Shown piece by piece: positions 1-13,095 of a stretch of 64,000 bases of DNA. Under the pieces are notes generated by a model. The model saw nothing but the letters and a program-made list of their open reading frames with translations, searched no databases and had not been told where the DNA came from. The stretch is taken from the NCBI GenBank assembly GCA_029931535.1, contig JAQPZY010001688.1, forward strand, positions 5,139,001 to 5,203,000. The letters are read 5' to 3'. Both the position numbers and the translations under genes were made by a program. The first letter of the stretch is position 1. Each line of letters opens with the position of its first letter. This DNA is from Margaritifera margaritifera (Eukaryota > Mollusca > Bivalvia > Unionida > Margaritiferidae).

Positions 1-880
1 CTTTTTCATAACAAAGATTTTGTTCCCTTAGGCCAAAAATTAAAAAAAATTATGTTTCCGGTCGGTCGACCGTCCCTGTTTCATGTTGCTGACCCTAGCA
101 CTCCCCCCCCCCCCCTCCAATTTTTTTTTTTTATTATAAAAAAAAAAAAATCACATTGCCAAAATTGATTTGTGCGTCTAACTGAGCCGGTTTTGAATAT
201 ATAACGCTTTAAAAAAAAAAATTATTATAAAAAAAATCACATTGCTGAAATTGATTTGTGCATCTAATTGAGCCTGTTTAGCACAGTATTTTGAAGGGCT
301 ATAAATATTATTTTATTTATATATAATGTTTAAAGAAAAAAAAAAAATTATTATAAATAAAATCACATTGACAAAATTGATTTTTGCATCTAATTGAGCC
401 AGTTATGCCTGGTACTTTGAAGCACTTTATGGTACTTTGAAGCACTTTAAATATTATTTGATTTATATATAATGTTTTTTAAAAAAAAAAAAAAGTACCT
501 GCCTACCCTAATTTTAAAACCAGTGCAATAGGAAACACACATTTTTTTTTTGGTCTTATATTAAAATATTACAATGAAAAATTGCATACTATATAGTTTT
601 TCATTGGATTTATTTTTTCTAACATGATATAAAAAGTGCATGTTATAATGACCCGATTTTTACATTGCCTTTGCCATCTAAAAAATCTGTTTTCAGTTTC
701 CTGCTAATCAAAAGGTAAAGAAAACCAACACGTGAACAGTAGCCCTGGCTTGAATGGCTAACACTCACTCCAGGGCCACAAAGTGTATGGCATGAGTAAA
801 ATTTGCCATTTTCATTGTATTTTTTCTATTTGATTTGTATTAGGTATTCAAATATGTCTTAATCAGCACTTACTGTCACT
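1..880. repeat. AT-rich non-coding sequence with a three-copy ~120-bp tandem repeat
   Basis: No gene is visible. Positions about 130-495 hold three diverged copies of a unit that runs from an A-rich stretch through a conserved core (tcacattgccaaaattgatt, then a cytosine-poor region) to a poly-A end. Long homopolymers occur, including about 14 C at 104-117 and several A runs. Confidence 0.6.
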
Positions 881-887
881 GTCAACA

Positions 888-1005
888 AATGCTAGTGACC
901 CAGTTGATTACGTCAGGATCTCAAAACAAGCATGTGAGGTCACGAGAAACATGGCGCACTAATCAAGGATAAACACGAAGTTAGGACACTTGACGATAAA
1001 TTACA
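888..1005. repeat. Dispersed repeat, copy 1 (copy 2 at 46363-46480)
   Basis: The segment shares an ordered series of blocks with 46363-46480: cagttgat, a gap, aaacaagc, a gap, gagaaa-catggcgcac, then aaggat and gacgataa. Both copies lie in the same orientation and differ at roughly a quarter of positions. No coding frame is evident. It is probably a fragment of an old interspersed element. Confidence 0.5.
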
Positions 1006-3250
1006 TGCAAGCTTGTTAATCTAATTTCTGTTTTTGTTAGGGACTGTTTTTCTTCTAGCATATAAAATTCTACAATTGACTTCATGCAGTGAAGTTTGAA
1101 CTGTAACTGAGGCAAGTTCAGAAGTCATATACATGAAGGTATGCTTCTAATTTTTAAACTTTTAATTTTTCAAGGAATACAGCAGTGGATCTATTTCAAA
1201 TGTTTTAAGGTGTAAAGTGAGTAATTTCATCTAGCTTTTTTTTGTTTTTTATTTAAAGATGTAAAGTACCAAAAGTTTGACAGATATGATGTTGCAGCTT
1301 TCAAACTGGATGATCATGAATAACACTTACAGATGTTTTTAAGACTTATGAAGTGATTTTCGAATGTTGAATTAAAAAAAAAAAAAATGCCTTGGCCAAA
1401 TAGGTAAATAGTCACATTTGTTGTCCAGGTTACATAGTACATGTTGCTGCATGTAATCTATTTCAGTGGATGATACTTGAATCATACAAGAAGCAGAGAA
1501 GGATTTAGGATTTTATTCTGAGAGGATTTGTTTAGAAGAGGTGGTTCAGTTTAATTCAAATGGCTAACATTCTTGTTTTTCACCTAAAAATAGTGTACGA
1601 TTTTAACAGATGGGGAGGGGGAACCTTTAACCACCTGACATCCCCCCTCCCCAAAATGGATTTCTATATGGAAGTAAAGTAAAAACTCAAAACCCTACAT
1701 AAAAAAAGTGAAGATTTCCTATATATTCATGAAAGTGGCCGTGAGAGATTCTTTTGACTAAAGAGCTTGCCTTTCTGTGTACCACATATTCGAGAAAGCG
1801 GCTGTGAGAGATTCCTTAGACTGAAGAGCTTGCCTTTCTGTGTATCAGCCTGAATTTTCTGGAATCTTTCCTTAATAATACATTGGATATGATCTAGATC
1901 ATATATCCACTGTCACCTTAATTTGCTCCGCGAGCAACAATTTTGCAAGGAACGCAGTATGCTTAATTTTAAAAAGACAACGTAACAGCTAATGAAATAT
2001 ATTTTGTGTACAGAGTGTTTTACAAAAGAAATTGCACAGAATATCAGTACATCATGGTACTCTATTGAGAGGTTTCATTTTAACAAACTTTTAAAAGTTA
2101 TGATGGAAACTACTTATATATTACACAAGTGTACAAAATAATGTTTAACTTTGATAAATACAGTTTTAAGCAATTATGATAAATATTGTTTCAAACAATT
2201 ATGAATTTGTATTTATTCCTTCCCACATCGTTTCCTTTGATTTATTCAGATTTTAGGGGTCCCCACTGAAATTGTATGATTAACAGCAAACAAGCAGGAG
2301 TATGTGTAATGAGTTCTAGAAAGTTTGCATATGTAAAACAAGATACATGGCTCAAAATTAGGATTTTTTTCACAAAAATCACCAAAATAATATTTTCATT
2401 GATCCTGTCTAAATTTCACTGATCTTGCTAAAATCAAACAGAAGCCAGTTCAGTTTCTAATTCAACATTTATTATTCATTAACATCAACTCAAAACAATA
2501 ACTATATTTCACCAACAACACAATCTCTCCTGTGTCACACTTTAGCCATTAGTGTCCATTTTCCCAGCATTTCTGGTACTTTCTTAGTCTCTTATGTTCA
2601 TCATATATATGATTACGCTCCCTTGTCATCTAATTTTTGCCATTTCGGTGGCAGCTGCACACCTTGCAAATACTTCTACAAGTTTACAATTGTCAGTGCA
2701 TAATGCACTGAATGTTTATCAACAACAATATAAATATTAAAACATTGTTTGGTATAATTTTGGATTATTCATTGAGTCAATAAAAGCAACCTTTTCTGAT
2801 TGGTCAATGCTAGCCTGAGACCCTATACCTTTTGTTATCATCAGTAATGAAATCAGTGCTTGGATGTAGTGCACCTAGCTGGTTTCATGTGCGTGAAGAC
2901 CATTGCTTTCACAATAATCACATTAATTTGCTTGATGAGTGAACAAGTGTTTTACACTTGCACATTTGTGCTGCAATCATTTATTGTTACAGAATGCATG
3001 TGATATAATAATTACAATAATTGAAAATCATTATTATCACATATTTATATATGGGTTGTCTTTTTTCTTATGTGAGAAACCTCACAAAAACATGCATAAT
3101 TGAACTTGAATATGCTAATTTTCTAGATTTTAATATCACTTTGAAAATCTCTTTATTGCTGCTAAATAAGTTTTATTATAGGAACTTGGTTCTTTTTCAT
3201 TCTTGTCAGAAATATTTATCAAATACAAATCAAATCCAAGTCATTTTTTT
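1006..3250. other. Long stretch without recognised gene
   Basis: This is AT-rich sequence with frequent stops in all frames. It contains a two-copy direct repeat of about 57 bp at 1734-1790 and 1795-1850 (core gtgagagattc, then gagcttgcctttctgtgta). I see nothing else that can be named. The remaining 3' exons of the LETMD1-like gene were looked for here and not found. Confidence 0.4.
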
Positions 3251-3256
3251 TTCCTA

Positions 3257-3360
3257 TTGCTCACGTGAGCAAGCTCTTGCTTACATTAACCATTCCTGCT
3301 CATGTGATTTTCACATGAGCAGACTTACTCATATGAGGAAATGCTTGCTCACGTGAGCAA
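3257..3360. repeat. Cluster of CACGTG-centred palindromes
   Basis: The 16-bp perfect palindrome TTGCTCACGTGAGCAA occurs at 3257-3272 and again at 3345-3360. Between them lies an inverted pair gctcatgtga/tcacatgagc around 3298-3320, and related gctcatgtga half-sites continue to about 3400. The centre is an E-box (CACGTG). Whether this is a regulatory cluster or a decayed fold-back repeat cannot be told from the sequence. Confidence 0.5.
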
Positions 3361-4015
3361 AATCTTGCTCATGTGATTTTCAGATTTTGTTAGATTCTAT
3401 TGCTCATGTGAGTTCTACCTAATTTGCATGTTAAAATGCACATGAGACTAACATGAGTTAGATTTCACATGAGAATCTTATGTGCAAAAGGTTAGCAAAA
3501 TTTGGTGTGGGTAGTTTTGAAATTCGTACAACAACAAAAGTCCAATGGTCTTTTCAAAACCATTGAAAAGCTTACCTAACTACCAATCAGTTGTCACATG
3601 GAGATTACAGAACATCTTTGAGTTTCACATCATTTGTATCCAGTCCAAATAGTGAAATCTGTAAAATGCTTCAGTGCACAAAACATGAAATTTAATATCA
3701 CTGTCAACCAATTTATTAACAAAATTCTTCAAAGCGAAAGGGAATTCAAATTACTGACACTGACAACAAGTATATCCAACGTAAATACATTCATGAAAAT
3801 ATATATCTTGTGTATCCAGAGATAGGACAGCATATCCACACATGTAATGTGACACCTAATCACTTACTGATAAGCTTCTTACACTGTAAAGTGTAGTTCT
3901 ATAATTAATATAAAAAAAATTCTATTCTTAAAAAGCATATAATAAAAGCATAATCAGTACAGCACATTGATAAGGAGTACTGTATCATCTTTAAGAAGTA
4001 AGAGACATCAGCGAC

Positions 4016-4175
4016 TCAATGTTTCATGTCTCGTGTTACAGCAGATCACACTCAATGCTTCATGTCTCATTTTACAACAGATCACACTCAATGCTTCACG
4101 TCTCGTGTTACAGCGGATCACTCAATGCTTCATGTCTCATGTTACAGCAGATCACACTCAATGCTTCATGTCTTG
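4016..4175. repeat. 36-bp minisatellite, about 4.5 copies
   Basis: Tandem copies of a unit built on caatgcttcatgtctcgtg and ttacagcagatcacact. One copy is shortened by four bases. It produces apparent reading frames that are only repeat translation. Confidence 0.8.
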
Positions 4176-4249
4176 TGAAATCTGTTGATATCACACACAA
4201 ATTTTAGATCATACATCTGATCAATGTACTATACTATTAATGCATTTTT

Positions 4250-5165
4250 ACTGAATTATTGCAGTCTGTTTATTAGATTTACTGATGTTTTACTGAATTT
4301 ATTGCCGTCTGTTTATTAGATTTACTGATGTTTTACTGAATTATTGCCGTCTGTTTATTAGATTTACTGATGTTTTACTGAATTATTGCCGTCTGTTTAT
4401 TAGATTTACTGATGTTTTACTGAATTATTGACTTCTGTTTATTAGATTTACTGATGTTTAACTGAATTATTGCCATCTGTTTATTAGATTTACTGATGTT
4501 TTACTGAATTATTGCCGTCTGTTTATTAGATTTACTGATGTTTTACTGAATTATTGCCTTCTGTTTATTAGATTTACTGATGTTTTACTGAATTATTGCC
4601 ATCTGTTTATTAGATTTACTGATGTTTTACTGAATTATTGCCTTCTGTTTATTAGATTTACTGATGTTTTACTGAATTATTGCCTTCTGTTTATTAGATT
4701 TACTGATGTTTTACTGAATTATTGCCTTCTGTTTATTAGATTTACTGATGTTTTACTGAATTATTGCCTTCTGTTTATTAGATTTACTGACGTTTTACTG
4801 AATTATTGCCGTCTGTTTATTAGATTTACTGATGTTTTACTGAATTATTGCCGTCTGTTTATTAGATTTACTGATGTTTTACTGAATTATTGCCATCTGT
4901 TTATTAGATTTACTGATGTTTTACTGAATTATTGCTGTCCATTTATTAGATTTACCGATCTTTTACTGTGCTTATTAGATTTACCGATGTTTTATTGAAT
5001 TATTGCCATCTGCTTATTAGATTTACCGATGTTTTACTGAATTATTGCCGTCTGCTTATTAGATTTACCGATGTTTTACTGAATTATTGCCGTCTGCTTA
5101 TTAGATTTACCAATGTTTTACTGAATTATTGCTATCTGTTTATTCGATTTACTGATGTTTTGATT
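4250..5165. repeat. 42-bp minisatellite, about 22 copies
   Basis: The unit consists of ttattgccgtctgtttatta followed by gatttactgatgttttactg and aa. Inner copies are nearly identical. The last five or six differ consistently (accgatg for actgatg, ctgctta for ctgttta), the gradient expected if turnover is concentrated in the middle. Because 42 is divisible by three, the array makes spurious open frames. It lies just 3' (on the minus strand) of LETMD1-like exon 5943-6129, probably within its next intron. Confidence 0.9.
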
Positions 5166-5788
5166 AAAGGTGCAATCCAGACAATTTAGCTTTGGGAAAT
5201 CTCTCATTCTGTAAAAAACTGAATTCAAGAAGTGAGATTTCAACTTGATCCAAAATTCTGAGAGTTTTGACAGAGATCTCACATTACTGAAGTGTGTCCA
5301 AGGCCCATTATGAGATTTTATGTGATCATGACAAGATGAGGCAGACTTGGCTATTACTCTACTAATATAATTACAAAAGACCCTTTCAAATATCCTATGC
5401 ATTTTGAAACAAACAGCACAACTAATAATACCAAATTTCATATAAATATAGCAAATGACTTTCTTGTAATAGATCTGACCTAAAAGATCAATGGGCAGAC
5501 AGACAAATGGAATCAGTCAGATGCCATTAAGTCAATGGACTCTGCCTGATCATGGTCTTCATTTTACTTTGAAGAAATTTTTGTACCATACATACATGAG
5601 ATGCATACTCAACTCTGAACAGCATAGATCCAGATTTACCATTACATAATGAGCTGGCAGACTAGTGATTATGTTATTCATATGAAATCACAAACAGAAC
5701 AAAACAATGGTGGATGCTGATTATCTGCCAGTACTTCATGCAATGGCAGATTTGAGTCTATGCTGTTTGCAGTTAGGTTTGCTTATGC

Positions 5789-5791
<3 letters not shown>

Positions 5792-5853
<62 letters not shown>
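5792..5853. repeat. (TA)n microsatellite
   Basis: About 31 uninterrupted AT dinucleotides. Confidence 0.95.
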
Positions 5854-5855
<2 letters not shown>

Positions 5856-5942
5856 TAGATCTTAAATGAAGTTTTCATCCTATGTTCTAACTGACTGACT
5901 AATGGAACACACACTCCCTGATGCACCTTACCCCTCTCTCAC

Positions 5943-6129
5943 CTTGTTCAGGATCCTGTCCACTGTTTGATGTTCTGTGGGGGAGTCTATGTACCTCAGC
6001 TGTTTGTGCATATGATCTAACACATGTGAGAAGTGGGACAGTCTGTGACGTTGATAATACTGATTAAATTCCTGTCTCTGGGAATCAGTCCAGAAGTGAG
6101 AGGTTAGCATGTGCCTGGGGAAAAAGTAT
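5943..6129 (-). CDS. LETMD1-like gene, exon (LETM1-type domain, downstream part)
   Basis: A minus-strand exon of 187 nt bounded by a tttgcag acceptor and an AAG|GTGAGA donor. Its first base completes a codon begun by exon 6615-6694, and it ends in phase 0. The 62 residues open with a hydrophobic YFFPRHMLTSHFWT stretch and continue with a basic, glutamine- and histidine-rich helix. The FPR-x-LL-x-x-HFWT signature is typical of LETMD1 (LETM1 domain-containing protein 1), an inner-mitochondrial-membrane protein related to the ion-exchange and ribosome-binding LETM1 family. The assignment rests on recognition of this motif and on the collinear upstream exons. Further 3' exons are not seen and probably lie beyond the window start. 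Confidence 0.7.
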
Positions 6130-6614
6130 CTGCAAAATAAAGTTCATTCTTTTCCATAAAGAAATCATTTTTGGTGACAAAATATCAGTGCTACAACTTT
6201 TCCATAAAGAATGCATTTTTGGTGACAAAATATGACAAAATATCAGTGCTACAACTTTTCCATAAAGAAGGCAATTTTGGTGACAAAATATCAGTGCTAT
6301 AACTGTTATAAAATAATTGTGAGAAAAAAACTGAGTACCTAAGAACATCTGATATAAACATCAAATTCTAATAAAACAAAAGATAAAATCTGATGTGCAT
6401 GGGCAAAAGTCTTCTAGAGGTAAAGGTGGCACATATGCAACAGCAATACAGGTAAGTTTGTGTAATTCTGCCACCTTATTATGAGGCAGCAATACATACA
6501 GTAGATAATTATAACTGTAATATAAGTAAAATGAATCATGCATAAATGAAAAATGACATGGTTATCTGTCTAAAATCAATGAAATGGATTAAAAATAAGT
6601 GTTACTACACTTAC

Positions 6615-6694
6615 ACTAATGGAAAAACAAAAACTCCCCCAGGCATAGCAGATAGTACTAACAGAAGTGGAATTTTCAGTATCTGCTGTGGCAT
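6615..6694 (-). CDS. LETMD1-like gene, exon (transmembrane segment)
   Basis: An 80-nt exon on the minus strand with acceptor tcatttcag and donor GT|GTAAGTG. It starts in phase 0 with an ATG codon (an internal methionine, not a start) and ends after two bases of a valine codon completed by the next exon. It encodes about 26 residues, PQQILKIPLLLVLSAMPGGV followed by a short hydrophobic tail. This matches the membrane-spanning start of the LETM1-type domain. Taken alone it would be too short to call. Exact phase compatibility with the exons at 14598-14710 and 5943-6129 makes it convincing. Confidence 0.65.
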
Positions 6695-7589
6695 CTGAAA
6701 TGACAAATTATACCAGCTTAACAAAATGGATTTTTTTTTCTTCACATGGATAGCATAAAGCATACAGCCAAATGATACAAGAAATTTTGAAAGATTTACC
6801 ACAGAACCTCAGTTGTATAGTGCAATAGCAGAAAGTTACTTTATGTTTTTTACAAAGTTCATGTTTAGTACGTACAAGTTTAGATTTTTTCTTTAAACAG
6901 CTGTAAAAAGAAGAATTCTCGATGTAAAATATAGCAGAGCTGATAAAATTCCATAGGCCGACGTCTCGGACTATTCATTTTCGAAGTCGGACAAGTAACA
7001 TTTTCCAAGGCACTAGTCCAAGACCAGTGCTTTTATCATATTTTAAAACAAGTTGGCCAAGTGATAATTTTCATACTTCAATCACTTTATCTACCTTTAT
7101 CTGGCCATTCATGCCCTCAGCGCATACTGGATGCTTGAATCTACTTATTAATTTATTCATTCACATCCTGTAATACTACAGTAAATGGTCATTGATAACT
7201 GTCACATGCACAGGTTCTATTACTACTTGACATCATATTGGGCTAAGCAACCAAATTATCAGCCAATCAAGACACTTCAAACAAAACAAATCTTGTATGG
7301 TTAATTAGCAGTGTTTTAAATGACCTTGTTATATTTGTGTTTACTCAACAGATACTCATGCGAGGATCACCCTTCGATTTCAATCCACCAAGTCAATGCA
7401 ATAAAATTAATGAAAGGCACATTACCAACATAAATGAAACAATTTAGCTAATTAAGGAGTGGTCTGTGTTTGCATTTAAAAGACAAAATGTATGTTATGA
7501 TCACTTTAGTATAGTTGTCAAATGAGGTGATCTTTTCTATTTGAATAAAGTGAGTTTACTAAATTATTTTCGCAAGAAAGGTCATATGG

Positions 7590-8280
7590 AAGATTCAGAG
7601 AAGGAAAATTCACATGAAAGTGAAGGGATAAAATGTAAGGCTGCCACTGAGTCTGATGTAACTATTTCTCCAAAGAGTCTTAAGCCAGACTGTGGCAGCA
7701 AAATATGTCAAATATGATGCAATTATGAGACAAAGTGGGTTGATAATTATCCATTTCTTGAATTCATTGACAATGAAGGAAAGATGTTTTACAGCTATTG
7801 TAAACAATATCCCAAACTGGCAAGGGTTGGAAATTCAACCAGAGTATATCTCAATGGAACTAATAAATTCAATTTTTAATCAATCAAGTCTCATGACAGT
7901 TTTGGACCTCATAAAGCCTGTGAAGCACAGTATATGCATGACGCTAGCCAGCATGTGCAGAAAATCCTCAAAGTTAGAGTTGCTAACACTCCACTAGAAA
8001 AGGCCATTTAAAAAAACTAATTGAGAATGAAATGAAAAAAAAAATGAGAGCTCTCTTTAACACAGCCTACATCTAGCCCAATATGGAACACCATTTTTTT
8101 TATATGGAAATGTTGTGTGTGCTACAGGAGAAGAACAGTATTAAACTTGGTGTTAATTATAAGAACAGACTCGGGGCAAGAGACTTTGTTCTGTCAACTG
8201 ATCAAGTCTCAAGAGAAGAAGTTAGGGAAAATCTGAATTTCAGTAAATTCCTTATTGGAGCAAGAAGTAGTGTATAAAAG
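7590..8280 (+). pseudogene. ZNF862-like / hAT-related TTF-type zinc-finger pseudogene
   Basis: A decayed plus-strand coding remnant. Around 7760-7990 one frame reads through a CxxC-type finger start (MFYSYCKQYPK) and a distal SIKSHDSFGPHKACEAQY segment with the His-x4-His spacing of TTF-type fingers. An in-frame TAA separates the two. At 8043-8277, in another frame, the sequence matches the region that follows the finger in this family (alanine-leucine-rich ALFNTAY, then LQEKNSIKLGVNYKNR). Such proteins derive from hAT transposases or are their domesticated relatives. The DUF4371-like core and the dimerisation domain are missing here. The stops and frame changes show that it is dead. Confidence 0.5.
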
Positions 8281-10399
8281 ATACCTTGACAATAAAAAAA
8301 CTAAAAAATTAAGCCCTTTTATTTCATTAAATATGTTGTACAATATATTTTTTTTTCTACTGATTTAAAATGTATACATCTCATCAAATCTAGGCAAGAG
8401 ATTGAAAGTTTGTGACCAGTGAAAATATAAGTGGGGCAAGTTAATTTTCTGGAGAAAAAAATTTGGTCAGCCCTGTATAGTTTTATATTTTAAGAACTGG
8501 AGAGCTAAGAACAAGTACTGGACAGTAACTGAAGCGTCTCTGTGACAAAAAAGTAAATCTCCACAAAGAAATGATACACAAAAAACTGATCTGAAAGATA
8601 ACTTTGGGGGGAAACCACCTGTCTTGTAAGACCAAAATTCTTAATGCAAGTATCAATGTTGTTATATATTTGACACCCTTTTCTGAAATATTATGTTACA
8701 GAAGGGGTGGTATCTCAAGATAAATTTTACTGTGCACTCATACATTTATAGTAGCCTGATTCAAGTGCAAGAATATTTACAGAAGGCCATGGTATTAAAT
8801 ATAGTATTCATTAACTCTCCATTAAATAGACAAGTAAATTAACTTTGTATATTGTAATAAATACTATGTTTAAAATTTAATGGAGTGTGAAAACAAAAGA
8901 CAATTATTTTTTACCTCTGTAAAAATAAAGAATGCCTTCATATACTAAGTATACATTTGTGTGGTTTTACAATGACATTTTTATCATTATTAACATTTTT
9001 GGACTGGTGTCCTGTCATTTCCACATACAAATTATTCTTTCCTGGACCTGAAAATGTGTTATTTGTGGCAACAACAAATTCTACATAAATTGATACCCAA
9101 TGCAAAATGGTAAAATTTACAGTGATAGGTGATTTATTAGTTCTCACTTCTTGCATGTGAAATGTTGGCATCTTATGTACAGACAATGTACACAAATCCA
9201 ACATTATTCCCAAAAAACACAGAGGTTCCAAAATCATTCACTATACTGAAGTAATTATCTTTGTCATATAGAAAATCCAATTTTTGGAGTAATATATGTT
9301 TCTATGATAATTCTTCCCATTCTTAATGCATTTGGAGTATATCAACAATCTCATAAATCCATCCATCCCAAGTTAAAATTGACATTCACCATGACTTTCA
9401 GCTTGTTTTAGCAACATAAGTACTAAAAAGTTGTTTGTTTGCCAAGATGGCATTCAGACAAGAGTGGTCTTCCTTTGGATTGATGGACTGGTGCCAAATA
9501 CTATACATTGTCAGTTACTACTGGAGTAGCTGTATGCACTCTTCCAGGGATATAATTGCTGGAAGGGCTTGGGAGGGTGTGCCCATATTACGATCAGGTA
9601 AGTACTATATAAGAAACACATTTAACTCTAAGAATTGGTTTTTTCTTCAAATAGATTACCCAATCATAATATGTTAGAAGAATAGATAAAGGAGGAAATA
9701 GTTACATTCCCTTTCCCTGGAGTTGGCCATGTTTATTTTCTCAATAACATGTGCAGCAGCTTGAAGTCTCACACAAGATACAGGCTAGGTTGGTGCATGG
9801 TAAGTACATGGATGTGGTTAGAGAAACAATTTTCAGTCTTGCAATTCCAGCAGAAGTAGAGTAACCTGCATTATTATGAAGCTGCTATGCAATCTGGGAA
9901 TGTAGCCTCTTGTGTTGCTGACAGAGGTCCAACCATATCAAACTGGACTCTTTGGGATGCAAGGTCCTTGAGGTAACAGCTCAAGAAAGTTGTCTCTGAT
10001 CCCCATTTCACAGCTTGAAACAGGAAAAGTTGCACTTGAATGTTGTGCTAGTAATGACTGCCCTGACATCATGAGCTGATATATGTAATAAATACATCTG
10101 GTCTTGAGTTAGTTTCTTGTAGGTTAAGCAAATAACCCAATGGATCCAGGATGACTCTTACTATTGGCCCTCTCTAATTTGAGTGGTAAAATCAAGTTTG
10201 ATCTCCCTCTTCAATGCTCAGTCTGCTTCAGTGTTCTAACAGGGTCCTGTAGATGCTCCTGGGAAGAAGTGTCCCTGAAGACAGTAGTTTCAAGACAAAA
10301 GACTGATTTTGCATGAGTGGGATCCTGATCTTAGCAATGAAAGCAAGGGCTGTCATGAGAAACTCAACCATCAAACCATTATTTTATATATGCCAGGCA

Positions 10400-11380
10400 T
10401 GCAGGTTCAGTGACTCTAGGTTTGGATGAAGAATCTGCATGTGCAACTATTTTGGCAGCAAGGGGAAGACAAGACTGTCCTGGGAATCTGGACCTCAAGA
10501 TTGATTAGGTAGCTGATCCATAATTGTTCAACCTTGATGAGAGTAAGCAGGATTAGTTGGCACTCATATTTCTTTGATTTCTGCAAGACATTGAGAATCA
10601 AAGGGGTAAGTGGAAAGGCAGGTTTACTGAGACCATTCAAATTTGGGGAAAGGGTGCTGGCTGTACATTTTAGATTTTTGGCTTGTAAGAAAAGGTTCTG
10701 GGGCCTAGTGTTAAAACTTGCTGCAAGACAGTCTGCAATGGGTCAACCACATTGGGTACAGATTCAACTGAAGACCAAGGGGTGAAAGCACCATGCAGAT
10801 TGGCTGATTTCATTAGGAACACGAGTCTTGAATATGGATTTGTTGATAAGAACAGTACTTTAGAAAATCCCAATTGGGAAGACACAGTACTGGAAAATTG
10901 GTTCTCCCTTGCCTTCTTAAGTAACTAACGACACAAGGTGATAGGAGGAATGAGAGTACTCTTTCCAGATAACATCTCCTGCCATGATCAAACAGCATTC
11001 AAAATGACCTTCTTCTCCAGGGGTTTGTTATATGTGGTGCACTCCTGAAGGTACCAAACCCCACTTGAAAGGAGAGCAGAAGGTGGACACCACAGCCAGT
11101 TGTGCTGGCGTCTATGCAGATTGTGATTTCTGGCAACTGATCCTTCAGCAAGATACCTGCTGTGAGCTGTGGGAGTTCCTCCCATTTGCTGACTTGGGAC
11201 CACATATAATTTGAAACTTTGCTCACTGGGTCTGGTCGACAAAGTTTTGTCCACCACTGGGATTAGAGGATTATCTGCATGGGTTTCATGAACTGGTGAT
11301 GCAGGGTGAGAGGGTTCCCTGCTGCACTGAGAACACCCATGAGGTGAAGAGATTCCTTGGCCAAGATTCAACTCTATCAG
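10400..11380 (-). pseudogene. DIRS-like retrotransposon fragment (RNase H and following region)
   Basis: Minus-strand remnants of a tyrosine-recombinase-type retroelement. Around 11220-10999 one frame reads ITICIDASTTGCGVHL and later HITNPW, matching the RNase H pattern tDAS-x-x-GWG-x-hl ... HIN of DIRS/Ngaro elements. Further along the strand (about 10830-10420) are pieces resembling the conserved segment after RNase H: a HPLVFS-ICTQCG block, an asparagine with an F-rich strand, and QLILLTLIKVEQLWISYL. The frame changes several times and stops intervene, so it is inactive. The RT and recombinase were not identified. Confidence 0.45.
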
Positions 11381-11427
11381 CAGAGGCAGGACACCACTCA
11401 GGTGATCCTCAAAGGTGTTCTAGGAAG

Positions 11428-13095
11428 TAGAGCTGAAATGAATACCAAATTTTCCTATTTGAATATTCATTGAATGTATTCAAATAGGATTCAAGTATTT
11501 GTGTTGTTCATCCTCTTTTCTTTGTCTACCTTGGTATTTCTTGACACCCATACTCTGAGCCAAGATGCAATGAAAGCACTGTGAACTAAGTCATCTAAAT
11601 CTAAATAAATGAAATTACAGTGGTCTCGAGTAACTCTTCTGAGGATTCAAATATTATTTTCCCCGTTTTTCTTCAAATCAGTACAAACATAAATGTTCTT
11701 TAGTGATGAAGATGGATATTAATGGACAGAAACTCAATTAACCAGTCAAGTTAAATGTGGGAACAAATTCCAAAATTGCTCTGGGATGTGATTTGTTCAT
11801 AATCAAAATCACACAAACAATTTAATTAAATTTGGATACTTTGATTACAGTTCTCTGGAACTTGTCATCCTAATATATGCCCGACATATCCAATGGAACT
11901 GACCTTTTGAGCAACTCTAAAATGCCAAAATCGGACATTAGGATTTTCTGCTAAGTCATAAAAAAACTCACATCTAGACTTGGTAAATAATTGTTTTAAT
12001 TGAAACCCAAACACAGGTATTAACATCATCTTGTACATAATATGAACACTGCAACAGGTGTGAAATAGCCTTGTGGCTTCTGTAAACAGCATAATGTGAC
12101 CTCTACCAGGTCCAGGTACCTGGGAACTAGTTTACTGCCTTAACCAAGTTTGGGAGTAGATCAACTGATTTCAAGGGTAAAGAGGGATTCCCCCAAAAAA
12201 GTTATGCCATTTTCAAAAAAGGCACAGGAAAGAAAAAGTGAAATAATCCCAGCACAAATTAAAATAAATGCTGACAACTATGGCTTTGCACTAATGCACA
12301 GCAAAAACAGACAGTAGCAAGTTTGATAATAACAGCAAATTCTCGACTGCTACAACTTAAATGATTGTGTTCCAAAGTCATGTCAACTAACCCATGTACA
12401 TCTTAGTGATATGAAGCTGACATCTGCTTTACTAACTTTAAAAAGAATAAAGAAAAAGTTAGTGTCATATTTTAAGCAGATTGGTAATTCCACAGCTGTG
12501 TAATGACTTCAAAACTTGAATACAAGACCAAATGCAGAAGTATATTGGAGTCAACTTTCCGAGGAAAGATGACCAAGGCATGGGGAATGGTAATGGTTTG
12601 CAGGATTGACTACGACTGCCCTTGACAGAACGAATGTCCAACAACAGTTCAAAAATTTTTCGGAGCTCTGGTTGACTGATACATAAAGGCTTTGTTGAAT
12701 TTGATATGACTCCTGTTCTATACCATGCTCTTCATCGACATTCCGTATTAATCTTTATCTTTTCAAGAGGATAATAGATAAATAGATAAATAGGCAGGAT
12801 AAATAGAATGGAAATGTTGTGAGCAATCTGACTATTCTGAATTCTGACATTATAATTATCTTGTAAGTCAGAGTTTGAATTTCAGGAGATTTACAGGTTT
12901 GAAGTTGTTCTCTTTTAAACAAATTAATTCTATGCTGCACAGTTTACACTTTGCCCTGTATGTTTCTTGTTTCTGTTGCAAAAATGCTGTCAAACTCACT
13001 TTGTAAAGAAACGAATATTTGAATACCAATTTTCTATTCAAATATTTGCAAAAAAGTATTCTAATTCGATTGTTTGGCTATATGTTTCAGCTCTA
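11428..13095. mobile_element. Putative non-autonomous hAT-like element
   Basis: The interval is bounded by an 11-bp terminal inverted repeat, TAGAGCTGAAA at 11428-11438 and TTTCAGCTCTA at 13085-13095. Subterminal sequence is also inverted (gaataccaaattttcctatt versus its diverged reverse at about 13010-13060). TAGAGCTGAAA resembles hAT-type termini. The flanking octamers ctaggaag and ctaaggac agree at about five of eight positions, a weak duplication. No transposase frame is present. Confidence 0.4.

Noticed and set aside
4250..5165. CRISPR array.
   Set aside because: Units are contiguous with no unique spacers; it is a minisatellite in animal DNA.
5118..5441. Minus-strand 107-codon frame.
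   Set aside because: It overlaps the minisatellite, has no splice or family support and looks like repeat-derived sequence.
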